Shown: positions 25,387-34,118 of the stretch, piece by piece
How positions within the stretch are numbered: position 1 is the first letter of the stretch
How the letters are laid out: the number at the start of each line of letters is the position of its first letter
Assembly (NCBI RefSeq): GCF_030865425.1
Contig: NZ_JAVFCB010000004.1
Coordinates: 248,001-312,000, forward strand
Length of the DNA: 64,000 nucleotides
Origin: Microbacterium capsulatum
GTDB taxonomy: Bacteria > Actinomycetota > Actinomycetes > Actinomycetales > Microbacteriaceae
Reading direction: 5' to 3'
Notes under the pieces: generated by a model
Seen by the model: the letters and a program-made list of their open reading frames with translations, nothing else
Database searches by the model: none
What the model was told of the DNA's origin: nothing
Translations under genes and position numbers: made by a program

Positions 25387-26081
25387 CCGACGCACCGGAG
25401 CAGCGCTTCCGGATCGCGGTGCCGCTGCCCGCGGGCGAGGTCGGGGTCACCGCCGCGTTCGGCTCCGGCGGGTCCGCCGACGCCCCCGTCGTCGCGATCG
25501 CGCACGGCGCCGGGGCGGGAATGGACCACCCGTTCCTCGTCGGCTTCTCCACCGCGCTCCGCGCGGAGGGCCTGCACACCCTCCGGTTCAACTTCCCGTA
25601 CGTCGAGGCGGGCCGGCGCATGCCGGGGCCCGCGGCGCACGCGATGCTCACCTGGCGCGCGGTCGTCGCGGCGGCCGGGGAGCGCTCCGGCGGAGCCGTG
25701 ATCGCGTGCGGGAAGTCGTACGGCGGGCGGATGGCGTCGATGGCCGCTGCGTCCGCGGACGGATCCGCGGAGGGGCTGGACGTCGCGGGCCTCGTCTACC
25801 TCGGCTACCCCCTCCACCAGCCCGGCAAGCCGGAGAAGCCGCGCGTGGAGCACCTCCCCGCCGTGGTCCCGCCGCAGCTGTTCGTGGAGGGCACCAACGA
25901 CCCGTTCGTGCAGCCGCTCGCGCAGCTCGAGGAGGCGGTGGCCGCGTGCCGGAGCGCCCGGATCGCGTGGATCGACGGCGGCGGGCACTCCTTCGAGGTG
26001 AAGGGCCGCAGGAGAGCGGCGGACGAGATCGGCGCCGCCCTGGCGCCGATCGTCGCGGAGTTCGCCGCCGCCCTCAGTTGA
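25383..26081 (+). CDS. Alpha/beta hydrolase, KANL3/Tex30-like
   Basis: A 232-residue serine hydrolase fold protein. The oxyanion region AIAHGAGAGMDHPF, nucleophile elbow GKSYGGRMAS, acid in VEGTNDPFV and catalytic histidine in GGGHSFEV are all visible and typical of the KANL3/Tex30 (dienelactone hydrolase-like) group. Substrate unknown. ATG overlaps the upstream stop; its 3' end overlaps the convergent small gene at 26074 by 8 bp. Confidence 0.85.
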   Translation: MTDAPEQRFRIAVPLPAGEVGVTAAFGSGGSADAPVVAIAHGAGAGMDHPFLVGFSTALRAEGLHTLRFNFPYVEAGRRMPGPAAHAMLTWRAVVAAAGERSGGAVIACGKSYGGRMASMAAASADGSAEGLDVAGLVYLGYPLHQPGKPEKPRVEHLPAVVPPQLFVEGTNDPFVQPLAQLEEAVAACRSARIAWIDGGGHSFEVKGRRRAADEIGAALAPIVAEFAAALS

Positions 26082-26358
26082 GCGTCAGCGTGACCTCGAG
26101 CACTTCGACGGACACGTCGCCGACCACCTGGAAGCGATGCGGCACGGCGGCCACGATGGGGCCCGCGACGTAGTCCCGCGCGGCCTGCTCGTCGTCGAAG
26201 AGGTAGACGCCGCCCACGAGACCGGTCGCCGCGTCCCGCACGTAGTACTTCTGCTGCAGCCCCGGCTGGGTATGGAAGCGCGGGAAGCTCTCCCGGCTCA
26301 GGCGCAGCAGCTCCTCCTCCGCGAGGTCGGTGGCGAACCGCATCGACACGATCCACAT
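26074..26358 (-). CDS. Small monooxygenase-like (YdhR/ABM fold) protein
   Basis: A 94-residue protein with a ferredoxin-like, dimeric alpha-beta barrel pattern: WIVSMRFATDL, then LLRLSRESFPRFHTQPGLQQKYYVRD, GGVYLFDDEQAARDYV and VEVLEVTLTLN. This matches the YdhR/antibiotic-biosynthesis-monooxygenase group. The conserved GLxxKYYV stretch is characteristic. It lies 5 nt behind the AhpD-like gene on the same strand and is surely co-transcribed with it and probably with the permease. Confidence 0.75.
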   Translation of the reverse strand: MWIVSMRFATDLAEEELLRLSRESFPRFHTQPGLQQKYYVRDAATGLVGGVYLFDDEQAARDYVAGPIVAAVPHRFQVVGDVSVEVLEVTLTLN

Positions 26359-26363
26359 GATCC

Positions 26364-26708
26364 TCAGACCACCATCTCGCGGGCGTGGTGCTTCATGAGC
26401 TGGAAGCCGTGCGCGACCGCGCCCCCGGCCCGCAGCGCCGCCGTGATGAGGATCGTCTCGGCGAGCTCCGCCTCGCTCGCGCCCTCGGCCGTGGCCGCCG
26501 CCGTGTGCGCCTCGATGCAGTAGGCGCACTGCGTCGTGAGGGCGACGGCGAGGGCGATGAGCTCGACCTGCTTGCGCGGGATCGCCATCCCCTCCCGGCG
26601 CAGGGCCGCGTGGTCGAACGCCTGCAGCGCCGCGAAGGCCTCGGGGGCGCTGTGCCGGATCCGGCGCGCGTACTGCTTGTCGGACGGGTCGTGGTAGTGC
26701 TCGGCCAT
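26364..26708 (-). CDS. Carboxymuconolactone decarboxylase/AhpD-like family protein
   Basis: A 114-residue helical protein with the redox motif CAYCIEAHTAAA (CxxC followed by His), as in AhpD-type alkylhydroperoxidases. The N-terminal part (APEAFAALQAFDHAALREG) and size fit the CMD family. Likely a thiol-dependent peroxidase or an antioxidant partner. GAAGGAG lies before its ATG. It sits 60 nt behind the amino-acid permease gene, suggesting one operon of permease, CMD and monooxygenase-like protein. Confidence 0.88.
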   Translation of the reverse strand: MAEHYHDPSDKQYARRIRHSAPEAFAALQAFDHAALRREGMAIPRKQVELIALAVALTTQCAYCIEAHTAAATAEGASEAELAETILITAALRAGGAVAHGFQLMKHHAREMVV

Positions 26709-26768
26709 GAGGCTCCTTCGTGAGGAAGAGGGCGCCGTCGTCCGCGGGACGACGGCACCCGGGGCGGG

Positions 26769-28421
26769 TCAGTAGTAGACGCCGACCGCGTCGGCGGCGG
26801 CCTTCGAGTACAGCCAGGCGATCGAGGAGCGATAGCCCCAGACGTAGAACCCGGCCGTGATGACGGCGACGAGGATCGAGTCCCACGGGCCGGCGACCAG
26901 GTTCGCGCCGCCGAAGCTGCCCAGCGCCGAGGCGCCGAGGATGAACAGCATGTAGACGAAGAACCAGGCGCCCTGCAGTAGGACCTTGGTCGTGAAGATC
27001 TCCTTGTCGCGCATCTTCACGATCACCGCGATCGGCAGCGAGATCGCGAACAGCAGCACCGAGATCCAGATCTGCTGCCAGCCGGACCAGTACAGGATCA
27101 GGCCGGAGATCACGAACGAGACCGGGGCGACGACGCCCATGCCCTTCTTCATCCACGGGCGGGCGATCAGGCGCGGGTCCCGGGAGTTCACGCCGGCCGC
27201 GACGGCGATCACTGAGTAGCCGACCGCGAAGAAGAATCCGAGCGAGGCGACCAGGCCCTGCCAGGACTGGAACACGAGCAGGAAGACGATCGAGATCACG
27301 AGGTTCACGATGAGAGCGTTGTGCGGGATGCCGGTCTTCTCGTTCACGCGGATCACCCAGCGGGGCAGGATCCGGCCCTGGGCCACGCCGTAGGTGACGC
27401 GACCGTTCGTGCCGATGCCGAGCAGCAGGCTCCCCGCGGGGGAGACGACGGCGTCGACGAGCAGCAGCTGGGTGAGCCAGGCGAGATTCAGCAGGCCGGC
27501 GAGCTGGGCGAACGGCGAGTCGAAGTTGAGCCCGTGCCAGCCGCCCTTGGCGAGCAGGTCGTTCGGGATGGTCCAGATGTAGGACGACTGCAGCAGGATG
27601 TAGACCACGAAGGCGGCGGCGAAGCCGACGAAGGTGCCCAGCGGGATGTTCCGGCGCGGGTTGCGGGCCTCGCCGGCCATGACCGCGGGCGTCTGGATGC
27701 CGCCGAAGGAGTAGATGAGGCCGGCGCCGATGACCGCGGTGAGCATCCCGCCGCCGCCGTAGGGCGCGAAGCCGCCGCCGGTCTGCACGTTGGTGGCGTC
27801 GAAGCCCGAGGCGAACAGGAGCACGATCGTGATGAGCGGCACGATCAGCTTGAAGATCGTGATGACGTTGCTGATGCGGGTCATCACGAGCACGCCGAAC
27901 CAGTTCAGCCCGGTGAACAGCACCAGGACGACGGCGGCGAGGACCAGGCCCAGCACGCTGAGCTTGCCGTGGTCGACGAGCGCCGGCCACCAGTTGCTCG
28001 CGTACTGCAGCAGGCCGGAGGCCTCGCTCGGGGTGCCGAAGGCGGTCTGCAGCAGCAGCACCCAGCCGATCATGATGCCGACGAACGGACCGGACAGGAT
28101 CGACGGCCAGCGGGTGCTGCCGCCGGCGATCGGGCGGGTGACGCCGAGTTCGATGAAGGTGAGGCCGACGAGAGCCGTCGCGATCGCGGCGATGATCCAG
28201 GATCCGAGGGCGGCCGGTCCCGCCATGCCCGCCGCGTAGTACGAGGCGAACAGCCAGCCCGAGCCGATCATGCCCGTGAAGGTCAGTGCGGCCAGGGTGA
28301 ACCATCCGATGCGGCGCTTGAAATGGCGATCCTCGTCGTCGATGATCGCGGCGGTGAGGGTGTCGGGAGGCGCCGTCGCAGGCTCCGCGGCGCTCGCCTG
28401 TGTGGGGGTGGACGTTTCCAT
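26769..28421 (-). CDS. APC family amino acid permease
   Basis: A 550-residue transporter with 12 or more hydrophobic helices. The first helix with FTGMIGSGWLFASYYAAGMAGPAAL and the following WIIAAIATALVGLTFIELGV are APC-superfamily landmarks. It imports amino acids or polyamines by proton symport or exchange. Divergent from the YheO/DauR-like regulator with a 249-bp gap; GGGAG precedes the ATG. Substrate may be the same sulfur-containing or D-amino acid handled by the PatB-like enzyme across the gap, but this is inference. Confidence 0.9.
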   Translation of the reverse strand: METSTPTQASAAEPATAPPDTLTAAIIDDEDRHFKRRIGWFTLAALTFTGMIGSGWLFASYYAAGMAGPAALGSWIIAAIATALVGLTFIELGVTRPIAGGSTRWPSILSGPFVGIMIGWVLLLQTAFGTPSEASGLLQYASNWWPALVDHGKLSVLGLVLAAVVLVLFTGLNWFGVLVMTRISNVITIFKLIVPLITIVLLFASGFDATNVQTGGGFAPYGGGGMLTAVIGAGLIYSFGGIQTPAVMAGEARNPRRNIPLGTFVGFAAAFVVYILLQSSYIWTIPNDLLAKGGWHGLNFDSPFAQLAGLLNLAWLTQLLLVDAVVSPAGSLLLGIGTNGRVTYGVAQGRILPRWVIRVNEKTGIPHNALIVNLVISIVFLLVFQSWQGLVASLGFFFAVGYSVIAVAAGVNSRDPRLIARPWMKKGMGVVAPVSFVISGLILYWSGWQQIWISVLLFAISLPIAVIVKMRDKEIFTTKVLLQGAWFFVYMLFILGASALGSFGGANLVAGPWDSILVAVITAGFYVWGYRSSIAWLYSKAAADAVGVYY

Positions 28422-28528
28422 GGGTGATCTCCCTGGTGTCGGGTGCGCGCTCGCGGCGTTGCGTGCGCGGCAGATGTCTCGGCCGAGACTTCAACATCTG
28501 ATGCAATTGCGCCACGGATCTTCCCTCG

Positions 28529-28567
28529 TGTCAATAGGTTGTTGAGATGATTGATGGACTGTTGACA
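28529..28567. promoter_or_regulatory. Divergent promoter/operator candidate
   Basis: TGTCAA (28529-28534) and TTGACA (28562-28567) form an inverted pair; each reads as a perfect -35 TTGACA firing outward, one toward the permease and one toward the regulator. The AT-richer stretch between (GTTGTTGAGATGATTGATGG) contains repeated TTGAtG-like units that may bind the regulator. Matching -10 elements are weak. Confidence 0.35.
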
Positions 28568-28670
28568 AGTTCGACGGGATCGATCATGCTCGAGGAGGGA
28601 CGGCGCCGTCGCCGCGCCGGGGGACAGCTGACATCGTCCGGAGCCGCGCTCCGGGAAGAGGAGGACGCGC

Positions 28671-29462
28671 ATGGTCGAGACACAGGGAAGAGCCGGGGCC
28701 GCCGGGATCCTGGACGCCGTGATCCGTCCCACCGTGGACGGGGAGCGCCTCATCGCGGTGTTCTCCAGCCTCGTCGAGCCGCTCGGGCGCTCGCTGCCCG
28801 CCTCGACGGAGGTGGTGCTGCACGACCTCAGCAAGCTGCCGAACTCGATCGTCGCGATCCACGGCACGGTCACCGGGCGCCAGGTCGGCGATCCCACGAC
28901 GGATCTGCTGCTGAAGAAGCTGCAGGAGCTGTCCGCGGACCACGAGGTCGGCTACGAGACGCGCCTGCCCGACGGCCGCAGGATCCGCTCGTCCACGATG
29001 ATCATCCGCGACGTGACGGGGCAGCCCGTCGCCGCGCTCTGCCTCAACTCCGACCTGTCGGTGTGGGAGTCGGTGCAGGACGTGATCTCCTCGATGCTGG
29101 GCGTCGCCCAGGGCGCCGGGGCCTCGGCGCCGGGCCGCCCCGTGCCGATCGAGTCGGCCCGCCCTGTGGACGACGATGAGTCCGAGATCTTCGTCACCGA
29201 CGTCGATCAGCTCGCCGCGCACCTGATCCGGCGCGCCGTGTCGAAGGTCGACGCCCCGGTCGAGCTCATGCAGAAGCGGCACAAGGTCGAGGTGGTGCGC
29301 GACCTCAAGGCACGCGGCATGTTCCACCTCCGCGACGCCGTCGACATGGTCGCGGCGGCGCTCGGGGTGACCCGATTCACGATCTACAACTATCTGAACG
29401 AGATCGCGGACGAGGAGTCCGCGTCGGAGGACCGCGCTGAGGCGGGGAAGGACAAGGCATGA
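28671..29462 (+). CDS. YheO/DauR-type transcriptional regulator (PAS-like plus HTH)
   Basis: A 263-residue regulator. Residues ~25-135 form the YheO-type PAS domain (PASTEVVLHDLSKLPNSIVAIHG...VTGRQVGDPTTDLLLK...CLNSDLS), and residues ~200-250 the DauR-like helix-turn-helix (VEVVRDLKARGMFHLRDAVDMVAAALGVTRFTIYNYL). DauR in Pseudomonas controls D-arginine catabolism; others respond to different small molecules. ATGA overlap with the PatB-like gene and divergence from the permease make it the likely switch of the whole unit. Start ATG has AGAGGAGG upstream. Confidence 0.9.
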   Translation: MVETQGRAGAAGILDAVIRPTVDGERLIAVFSSLVEPLGRSLPASTEVVLHDLSKLPNSIVAIHGTVTGRQVGDPTTDLLLKKLQELSADHEVGYETRLPDGRRIRSSTMIIRDVTGQPVAALCLNSDLSVWESVQDVISSMLGVAQGAGASAPGRPVPIESARPVDDDESEIFVTDVDQLAAHLIRRAVSKVDAPVELMQKRHKVEVVRDLKARGMFHLRDAVDMVAAALGVTRFTIYNYLNEIADEESASEDRAEAGKDKA

Positions 29463-30631
29463 GCACGGCGCAGGAGCTGGACGCGATCGGCATCGACCGG
29501 ATGCGGGAGATCGGCAGCGTGAAGTGGAGCGCCTTCCCGGGCACGATCGGCGCGTTCGTGGCCGAGATGGACTTCGGCGTCGCGCCCCCGATCAAGACGG
29601 CGCTGAACAAGGCCGTCGATGACGGGCTGCTCGCCTACCTGCCGTCCGCGGTCTCGACCGCGATGGCCGAGGCGTGCGCCCGCTGGCAGGACGACCGCTA
29701 CGGCTGGGAGGTCCCCGTCGAGCGGATCCGTCCGGTGCCGGACGTGCTCACGGCCCTCCGTGCCACGATCGACTTCTTCACCGAGCCCGGGTCGAAGATC
29801 GTCCTGCCGACGCCCGCGTACATGCCGTTCCTCACGATCCCGGCGATGCACGACCGCGAGATCATCGAGGTCCCGATGCTGCTCGAGGACGGCCGCCACG
29901 TGTACGACCTCGAGGGCATCGACCGCGCGTTCGCGGACGGCGGCGGGCTGCTGATCCTGTGCAACCCGTACAACCCCCTCGGCCGGGTGTTCACCCGCGC
30001 CGAGCTGGAGGCGGTGTCGGAGGTCGTCGCGCGGCACGGCGGGCGGGTGTTCTCGGACGAGATCCACGCCCCGCTGGTCTTCGCCCCGCACCGGCACGTG
30101 CCGTACGCGAGCATCAGCGAGGTCGCGGCTGCGCACACGATCACCGCGGCGAGCGCCTCGAAGGCCTGGAACCTGCCCGGTCTCAAGGCGGCGCAGGTGA
30201 TCCTGAGCAACGACGCGGACGCCGAGGCGTGGAAGCGGCCCGTGGTCGCGTGGGCCGAGCACGGCGCGAGCAACATGGGCGTGATCGCGGCCACCGCCGC
30301 CTTCGACGACGGCCGGGAGTGGCTCGACGAGACGCTCGAGTACCTCGACGGCAACCGTGCGCTGCTGACCGAGCTGCTCGCCGAGCACATCCCGGGCATG
30401 GGCTACACGGCGCCCGAGGGCACGTACATCGCCTGGCTGGACGCGCGGGGCCTGGGCATCGAGGGATCGCCCGCCGAGTTCTTCCGGGAGAAGGCCGGCG
30501 TCGCGCTCACCGACGGAATCGCCTGCGGCAAGGCGGGGGAGGGCTTCCTGCGGTTCATCCTCGCGACGCCCCGGCCGGTCATCGAGCAGGCCGTCCGGCA
30601 GATGGCCGCGGCGCTCGACGGCCGCTCGTGA
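29459..30631 (+). CDS. MalY/PatB-type C-S lyase (cystathionine beta-lyase family aminotransferase)
   Basis: A 390-residue PLP enzyme of fold type I. The N-terminal WSAFPGTIGAFVAEMDFGVAPPIK is the PatB/MalY signature (K-W-x-x-x-P with MDF), HAPLVF near the middle, and the Schiff-base lysine in TAASASKAWNLPGLK. Members split cystathionine or other S-conjugated amino acids to pyruvate, ammonia and a thiol. Start and stop both overlap neighbours (ATGA with the regulator, GTGA with the MFS gene), so regulator, lyase and carrier are one operon. Confidence 0.9.
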   Translation: MSTAQELDAIGIDRMREIGSVKWSAFPGTIGAFVAEMDFGVAPPIKTALNKAVDDGLLAYLPSAVSTAMAEACARWQDDRYGWEVPVERIRPVPDVLTALRATIDFFTEPGSKIVLPTPAYMPFLTIPAMHDREIIEVPMLLEDGRHVYDLEGIDRAFADGGGLLILCNPYNPLGRVFTRAELEAVSEVVARHGGRVFSDEIHAPLVFAPHRHVPYASISEVAAAHTITAASASKAWNLPGLKAAQVILSNDADAEAWKRPVVAWAEHGASNMGVIAATAAFDDGREWLDETLEYLDGNRALLTELLAEHIPGMGYTAPEGTYIAWLDARGLGIEGSPAEFFREKAGVALTDGIACGKAGEGFLRFILATPRPVIEQAVRQMAAALDGRS

Positions 30632-31968
30632 GCGCCGGATCGCCGACGGTCGTCGCCTCGTCGGCGGATCGCCGTGCGGCGCGCGGCAATCGGATCCGGC
30701 TGATCGTCGCGCAGCTGCTCTGCGGCTGCGGCATCGCCACGGGCGTGGCGGTGGGCGGACTGCTCGCCGAGGAGCTCAGCGGGGCCATGGGCGTCGCGGG
30801 TTTCGCGCAGACCGCCTCGGTGGCCGGTGCGGGGCTCATGGCGATCCCGCTGGCGCGCCTCGCGACGCGCCGCGGTCGCCGCTGGTCGCTCACGCTCGGC
30901 TTCGCCACCGCGGCGGTGGGCGCTCTGCTGATCCTGGTCGCGGTGACGACGAAGCAGTTCTGGCTCTTCATGATCGCGATGCTGATGTTCGGCTCCGGGA
31001 CCGCGACGAACCTGCAGTCCCGGTACGCGGCGATGGAGTACTCCGCGGAGGGCGCGCAGGCCCGGTCGATGTCGATCGTGCTGTGGGCGACGACGGTCGG
31101 CTCGATCGCGGGCCCGAACCTGTCGGCTCCCGGTGCGGCGCTGGGCAGGGCGCTCGGGCTGGATCCGCTCAGCGGACCGTACCTGTTCTCCCTCGTCGGA
31201 TTCCTGCTGTCGGCGGCCGTCGTCTCCACGATCCGTCCCGTGCGCGGTGCCGCGGGCGCGGCCGACGAGGAGGCGCGGTCCGGGGCGCCGAGGCTCGGCA
31301 CGCTCGCGGCGCTGCGGGCGGCCGTGACGTATCCCCGGGCGCTGTTCGCGATGGTCGCGATCGTGACCGGCCAGATGATGATGACCTCGGTCATGGTGAT
31401 GACCCCGGTGAGCATGAACAACGAGGGCATGTCGCTCGAGTTCGTGGGCATCGTGATCAGTGTGCACATCGTCGGCATGTACGCGCTCAGCCCGGTGTTC
31501 GGCTGGCTCGCCGACCGGATCGGCGCGTTCCGCGTCGTCTGGATCGGCGTCGTGATCTTCCTGTTCGCCCTCGGGCTCGGCGCCTGGGACGCCTCGTTCG
31601 GGCACAGCTCGATGGGGCCGCTCATGGTCGCCCTCTGCCTGATCGGCCTGGGCTGGTCGGCCTGCCTGATCGGCGGATCGGCGCTGCTCGTCGCCTCCGC
31701 TCCGGTGCACGTGCGCGTGCCGCTGCAGGGCGCGAGCGACTCGATGATGAGCCTCGGCGCGGCCGTGCTCGCGGCCCTCGCCGGGCCGGTGCTGGCGCTC
31801 GGCGGCTTCGTCGCCGTGAACGCGATGGCGTTCCTCGTGCTGCTCGTGCTCGTGGGGTTCGGCGGCCGGGCCATCACGGCCGGCGCCACGATGCCCGAGA
31901 ACGACGCCCCGGTCGCGGTGGGGGCCGACTCGCCCTCGGCGGTCGCGCGCGATCGCGCGGCGGGCTGA
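30628..31968 (+). CDS. MFS transporter
   Basis: A 446-residue transporter with 12 hydrophobic segments, GTG start overlapping the lyase stop. Motif A variants are ARLATRRGRR between helices 2-3 and GWLADRIGAFR between 8-9. It may export the thiol or another product of the PatB-like reaction, or import its substrate; the sequence does not decide. The C-terminal ~35 residues after the last helix are polar and variable. A hairpin repeat follows in the convergent gap. Confidence 0.88.
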   Translation: MSAGSPTVVASSADRRAARGNRIRLIVAQLLCGCGIATGVAVGGLLAEELSGAMGVAGFAQTASVAGAGLMAIPLARLATRRGRRWSLTLGFATAAVGALLILVAVTTKQFWLFMIAMLMFGSGTATNLQSRYAAMEYSAEGAQARSMSIVLWATTVGSIAGPNLSAPGAALGRALGLDPLSGPYLFSLVGFLLSAAVVSTIRPVRGAAGAADEEARSGAPRLGTLAALRAAVTYPRALFAMVAIVTGQMMMTSVMVMTPVSMNNEGMSLEFVGIVISVHIVGMYALSPVFGWLADRIGAFRVVWIGVVIFLFALGLGAWDASFGHSSMGPLMVALCLIGLGWSACLIGGSALLVASAPVHVRVPLQGASDSMMSLGAAVLAALAGPVLALGGFVAVNAMAFLVLLVLVGFGGRAITAGATMPENDAPVAVGADSPSAVARDRAAG

Positions 31969-31981
31969 GCGCGGTCGTCGA

Positions 31982-32054
31982 CGCCCCCTCTGAGCGCCGA
32001 GGCCCCCTCGGAGCGGCGACGCTGGGAGGGGGCCTCGACGCTGGGAGGGGGCCG
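31982..32054. repeat. GAGGGGGCCTCG-containing repeat, likely bidirectional terminator
   Basis: Second copy of the type at 6828-6906, again between convergent genes (MFS and pepP). GAGGCCCCCTC can pair with GAGGGGGCCTC, which is followed by a second, partial copy (GGGAGGGGGCC). Confidence 0.6.
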
Positions 32055-32097
32055 ATCCGAGGATCGCCGACCCCTCAGCGTGGTCGTGCCGGTGCGG

Positions 32098-33552
32098 TCA
32101 GGACGCGGCGCCCTGCACGCGGGCGATCCACGCCTCGACCTCGGCCGAGGTGCGCGGGATCGCGGCGGAGAGGTTGACCGGGCCGTCGGCGGTGACCAGG
32201 ATGTCGTCCTCGATGCGCACGCCGATCCCGCGGTACTCCTCGGGGACCGTGACGTCGTCGATCTGGAAGTACAGACCGGGCTCGATCGTGAACACCGAGC
32301 CCTGCTCGATCAGGCCGTCGTAGTACATCTCGCGGCGGGCCTGCGCGCAGTCGTGCACGTCGATGCCCAGGTGGTGGCTCGTGCCGTGCACCATGTAGCG
32401 GCGGTGCTGCCCGCCGTTGTCGGCGTCGAGCGCCTCCTCGGCGGTCACGGGGAGCAGGCCCCACTCGGCGGTGCGGCGGGCGATGACGTCCATCGCGGCC
32501 TGGTGCACGGTGCGGAACGGCACGCCGATCTCGACGGCGGCGAAGGCGGCGTCCGCGGCCTCCACGACCGTGTCGTAGATGCGGCGCTGCACGTCGCTGA
32601 ACGTGCCGTTCACCGGCAGCGTGCGGGTGATGTCGGCGGTGTAGAGGCTGTCGGCCTCGGCGCCGGCGTCGACGAGGATCAGGTCGCCCTCGACGACCGC
32701 GCCGTCGTTGCGGGTCCAGTGCAGGTAGCAGGCGTGCGGGCCGGACGCGGCGATCGTGTCGTAGCCCTCCCAGTTGCCGTCGCTGCGGGCGCGCTGGTGG
32801 AAGACGCCCTCGACGATGCGCTCGCCGCGGGGGTGCGCGATCGCGCGGGGGAGGTCGCGGATGATGTCGTCGAAGCCGTGCGCGGTGATCTCCACTGCGC
32901 GGCGCATCTCGGCGATCTCGTAGTCGTCCTTGACGAGGCGCAGCTCGGAGACGAACTGGGTGAGCTCGCCGTCCTCGTCGACGACGAGGTCGTCGGATCC
33001 GGCGGCGAACTCGTCCAGGTGCGCGGTGGCGAGGCCGAGGTCGGCGGCGACGCCGGCGAGCGCCGGGCGCGGACCGATCCAGAACTCGCCGATCGTGGCG
33101 TCGGAGTAGAACTCGCTCGTGGTGCGGTCGGCGCGCTCGCGGAAGTACAGGGTCACGTCATGCCCGTCCGCGGTGGGCTCGAAGACGAGCTTCGAGTCGG
33201 GCTCGGAGTCCGTCGCCCAGCCGGTGAGGTGCGCGAAGGCCGAATGGGCGCGGAACGGGTAGTCGGTGTCGTTGCTGCGCTGCTTGAGGGATCCGGCGGG
33301 GATCACCAGCCGCTTGCCCGGGAACGCGGCCGACACGGCGGCGCGCCGGGCGGCGGCGTACGGGGCCTGCGTACGGGCCGCGGGAAGCGACTCGGGTCGC
33401 TCCGCCCAGCCGGTGGAGATGGCGGTCAGGAAGCCCTGCGGGAAGGGCTGCCGGCGGTTCGTGTTGCCGGGGGAGCCGGCGGCGGTGCCGGTCGTGGTCT
33501 CGGACGCGGGGGCGCCGGCGTTCTGCTCGATCGTGTCGTGCTCGGAGGTCAT
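32098..33552 (-). CDS. pepP: Xaa-Pro aminopeptidase (aminopeptidase P family)
   Basis: A 484-residue M24 metallopeptidase that removes an N-terminal residue before proline. After a Ser/Thr/Ala-rich N-terminal ~45 residues comes the AMP_N domain (FPGKRLVIPAGSLKQRSNDTDYPFRAHSAFAHLTG split over sheets), then the pita-bread domain. Metal ligands: Asp in ILVDAGAEADSLYTADITRT (two Asp), His in HGTSHHLGIDVHD, Glu in FTIEPGLYF and Glu in GIGVRIEDDIL. All are present. Monocistronic; length usual for the actinobacterial type. Confidence 0.95.
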   Translation of the reverse strand: MTSEHDTIEQNAGAPASETTTGTAAGSPGNTNRRQPFPQGFLTAISTGWAERPESLPAARTQAPYAAARRAAVSAAFPGKRLVIPAGSLKQRSNDTDYPFRAHSAFAHLTGWATDSEPDSKLVFEPTADGHDVTLYFRERADRTTSEFYSDATIGEFWIGPRPALAGVAADLGLATAHLDEFAAGSDDLVVDEDGELTQFVSELRLVKDDYEIAEMRRAVEITAHGFDDIIRDLPRAIAHPRGERIVEGVFHQRARSDGNWEGYDTIAASGPHACYLHWTRNDGAVVEGDLILVDAGAEADSLYTADITRTLPVNGTFSDVQRRIYDTVVEAADAAFAAVEIGVPFRTVHQAAMDVIARRTAEWGLLPVTAEEALDADNGGQHRRYMVHGTSHHLGIDVHDCAQARREMYYDGLIEQGSVFTIEPGLYFQIDDVTVPEEYRGIGVRIEDDILVTADGPVNLSAAIPRTSAEVEAWIARVQGAAS

Positions 33553-33648
33553 GCCTCCATCCTCTCATCGGATCCGCATGGCTCGCCGGGCCGAGGCCTC
33601 CGCGGTGAGCGCTCGCCGCTCCGGGGCGGAGCGCATAGCCGGCACGGC

Positions 33649-33654
33649 TACCGT
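33649..33654 (+). promoter_or_regulatory. -10 element, leaderless DUF3054 gene
   Basis: TACCGT, 7 nt, then ATG at 33662. Confidence 0.45.
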
Positions 33655-33661
33655 GGGGAGC

Positions 33662-34051
33662 ATGACCGACGCCGCCCGCCCCGCCCGTTCCGTCCTGCCC
33701 TGGCCCGCGGCCGGAGGCATCGACGCGGTGCTGGTCGTCGTGTTCGCGGCGATCGGCCGCGCGAGCCACGAGCACAGCGTGGACGTGCTGGGTGTGCTGG
33801 AGACCGCCTGGCCCTTCCTCGCCGGGCTCGCCGTGGGCTGGACGGTGCTGCGCGCCTGGCGCGCCCCGACCGCGATCCTGCGCACGGGGCTGCCGCTGGT
33901 GGTGATCACGGTCGCTGTCGGGATGATCCTCCGCGTCGTCACCGGCGCGGGCACCGCGTTCGCTTTCATCATCGTCGCCACGGTGACGCTTCTCGTCTTC
34001 CTGCTCGGCTGGCGGGGGATCGCGGTCCTGATCGCCCGCTCCCGCCGCTGA
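33662..34051 (+). CDS. DUF3054 membrane protein
   Basis: A 129-residue protein with four hydrophobic segments. The conserved start of the family is visible (IDAVLVVVFAAIGRASHEH), then TAWPFLAGLAVGWTVLRAWRAPTAI and RTGLPLVVITVAVGMILRVVTGAGTAFAFIIVAT. This is the DUF3054 family of actinobacterial membrane proteins, function unknown. A terminator follows directly. Confidence 0.85.
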   Translation: MTDAARPARSVLPWPAAGGIDAVLVVVFAAIGRASHEHSVDVLGVLETAWPFLAGLAVGWTVLRAWRAPTAILRTGLPLVVITVAVGMILRVVTGAGTAFAFIIVATVTLLVFLLGWRGIAVLIARSRR

Positions 34052-34059
34052 GACGTGAG

Positions 34060-34098
34060 AGGGCCCGGGACCGCCGCGCAGGCGATCCCGGGCCCCTT
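34060..34098. terminator. Terminator between the DUF3054 gene and the subtilase gene (convergent)
   Basis: GGGCCCGGGA ... TCCCGGGCCC, a 10-bp perfect stem with a ~17-nt loop and CTTTC after it. Confidence 0.8.
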
Positions 34099-34118
34099 TC
34101 GCCGAGGCCGGGCTCAGC

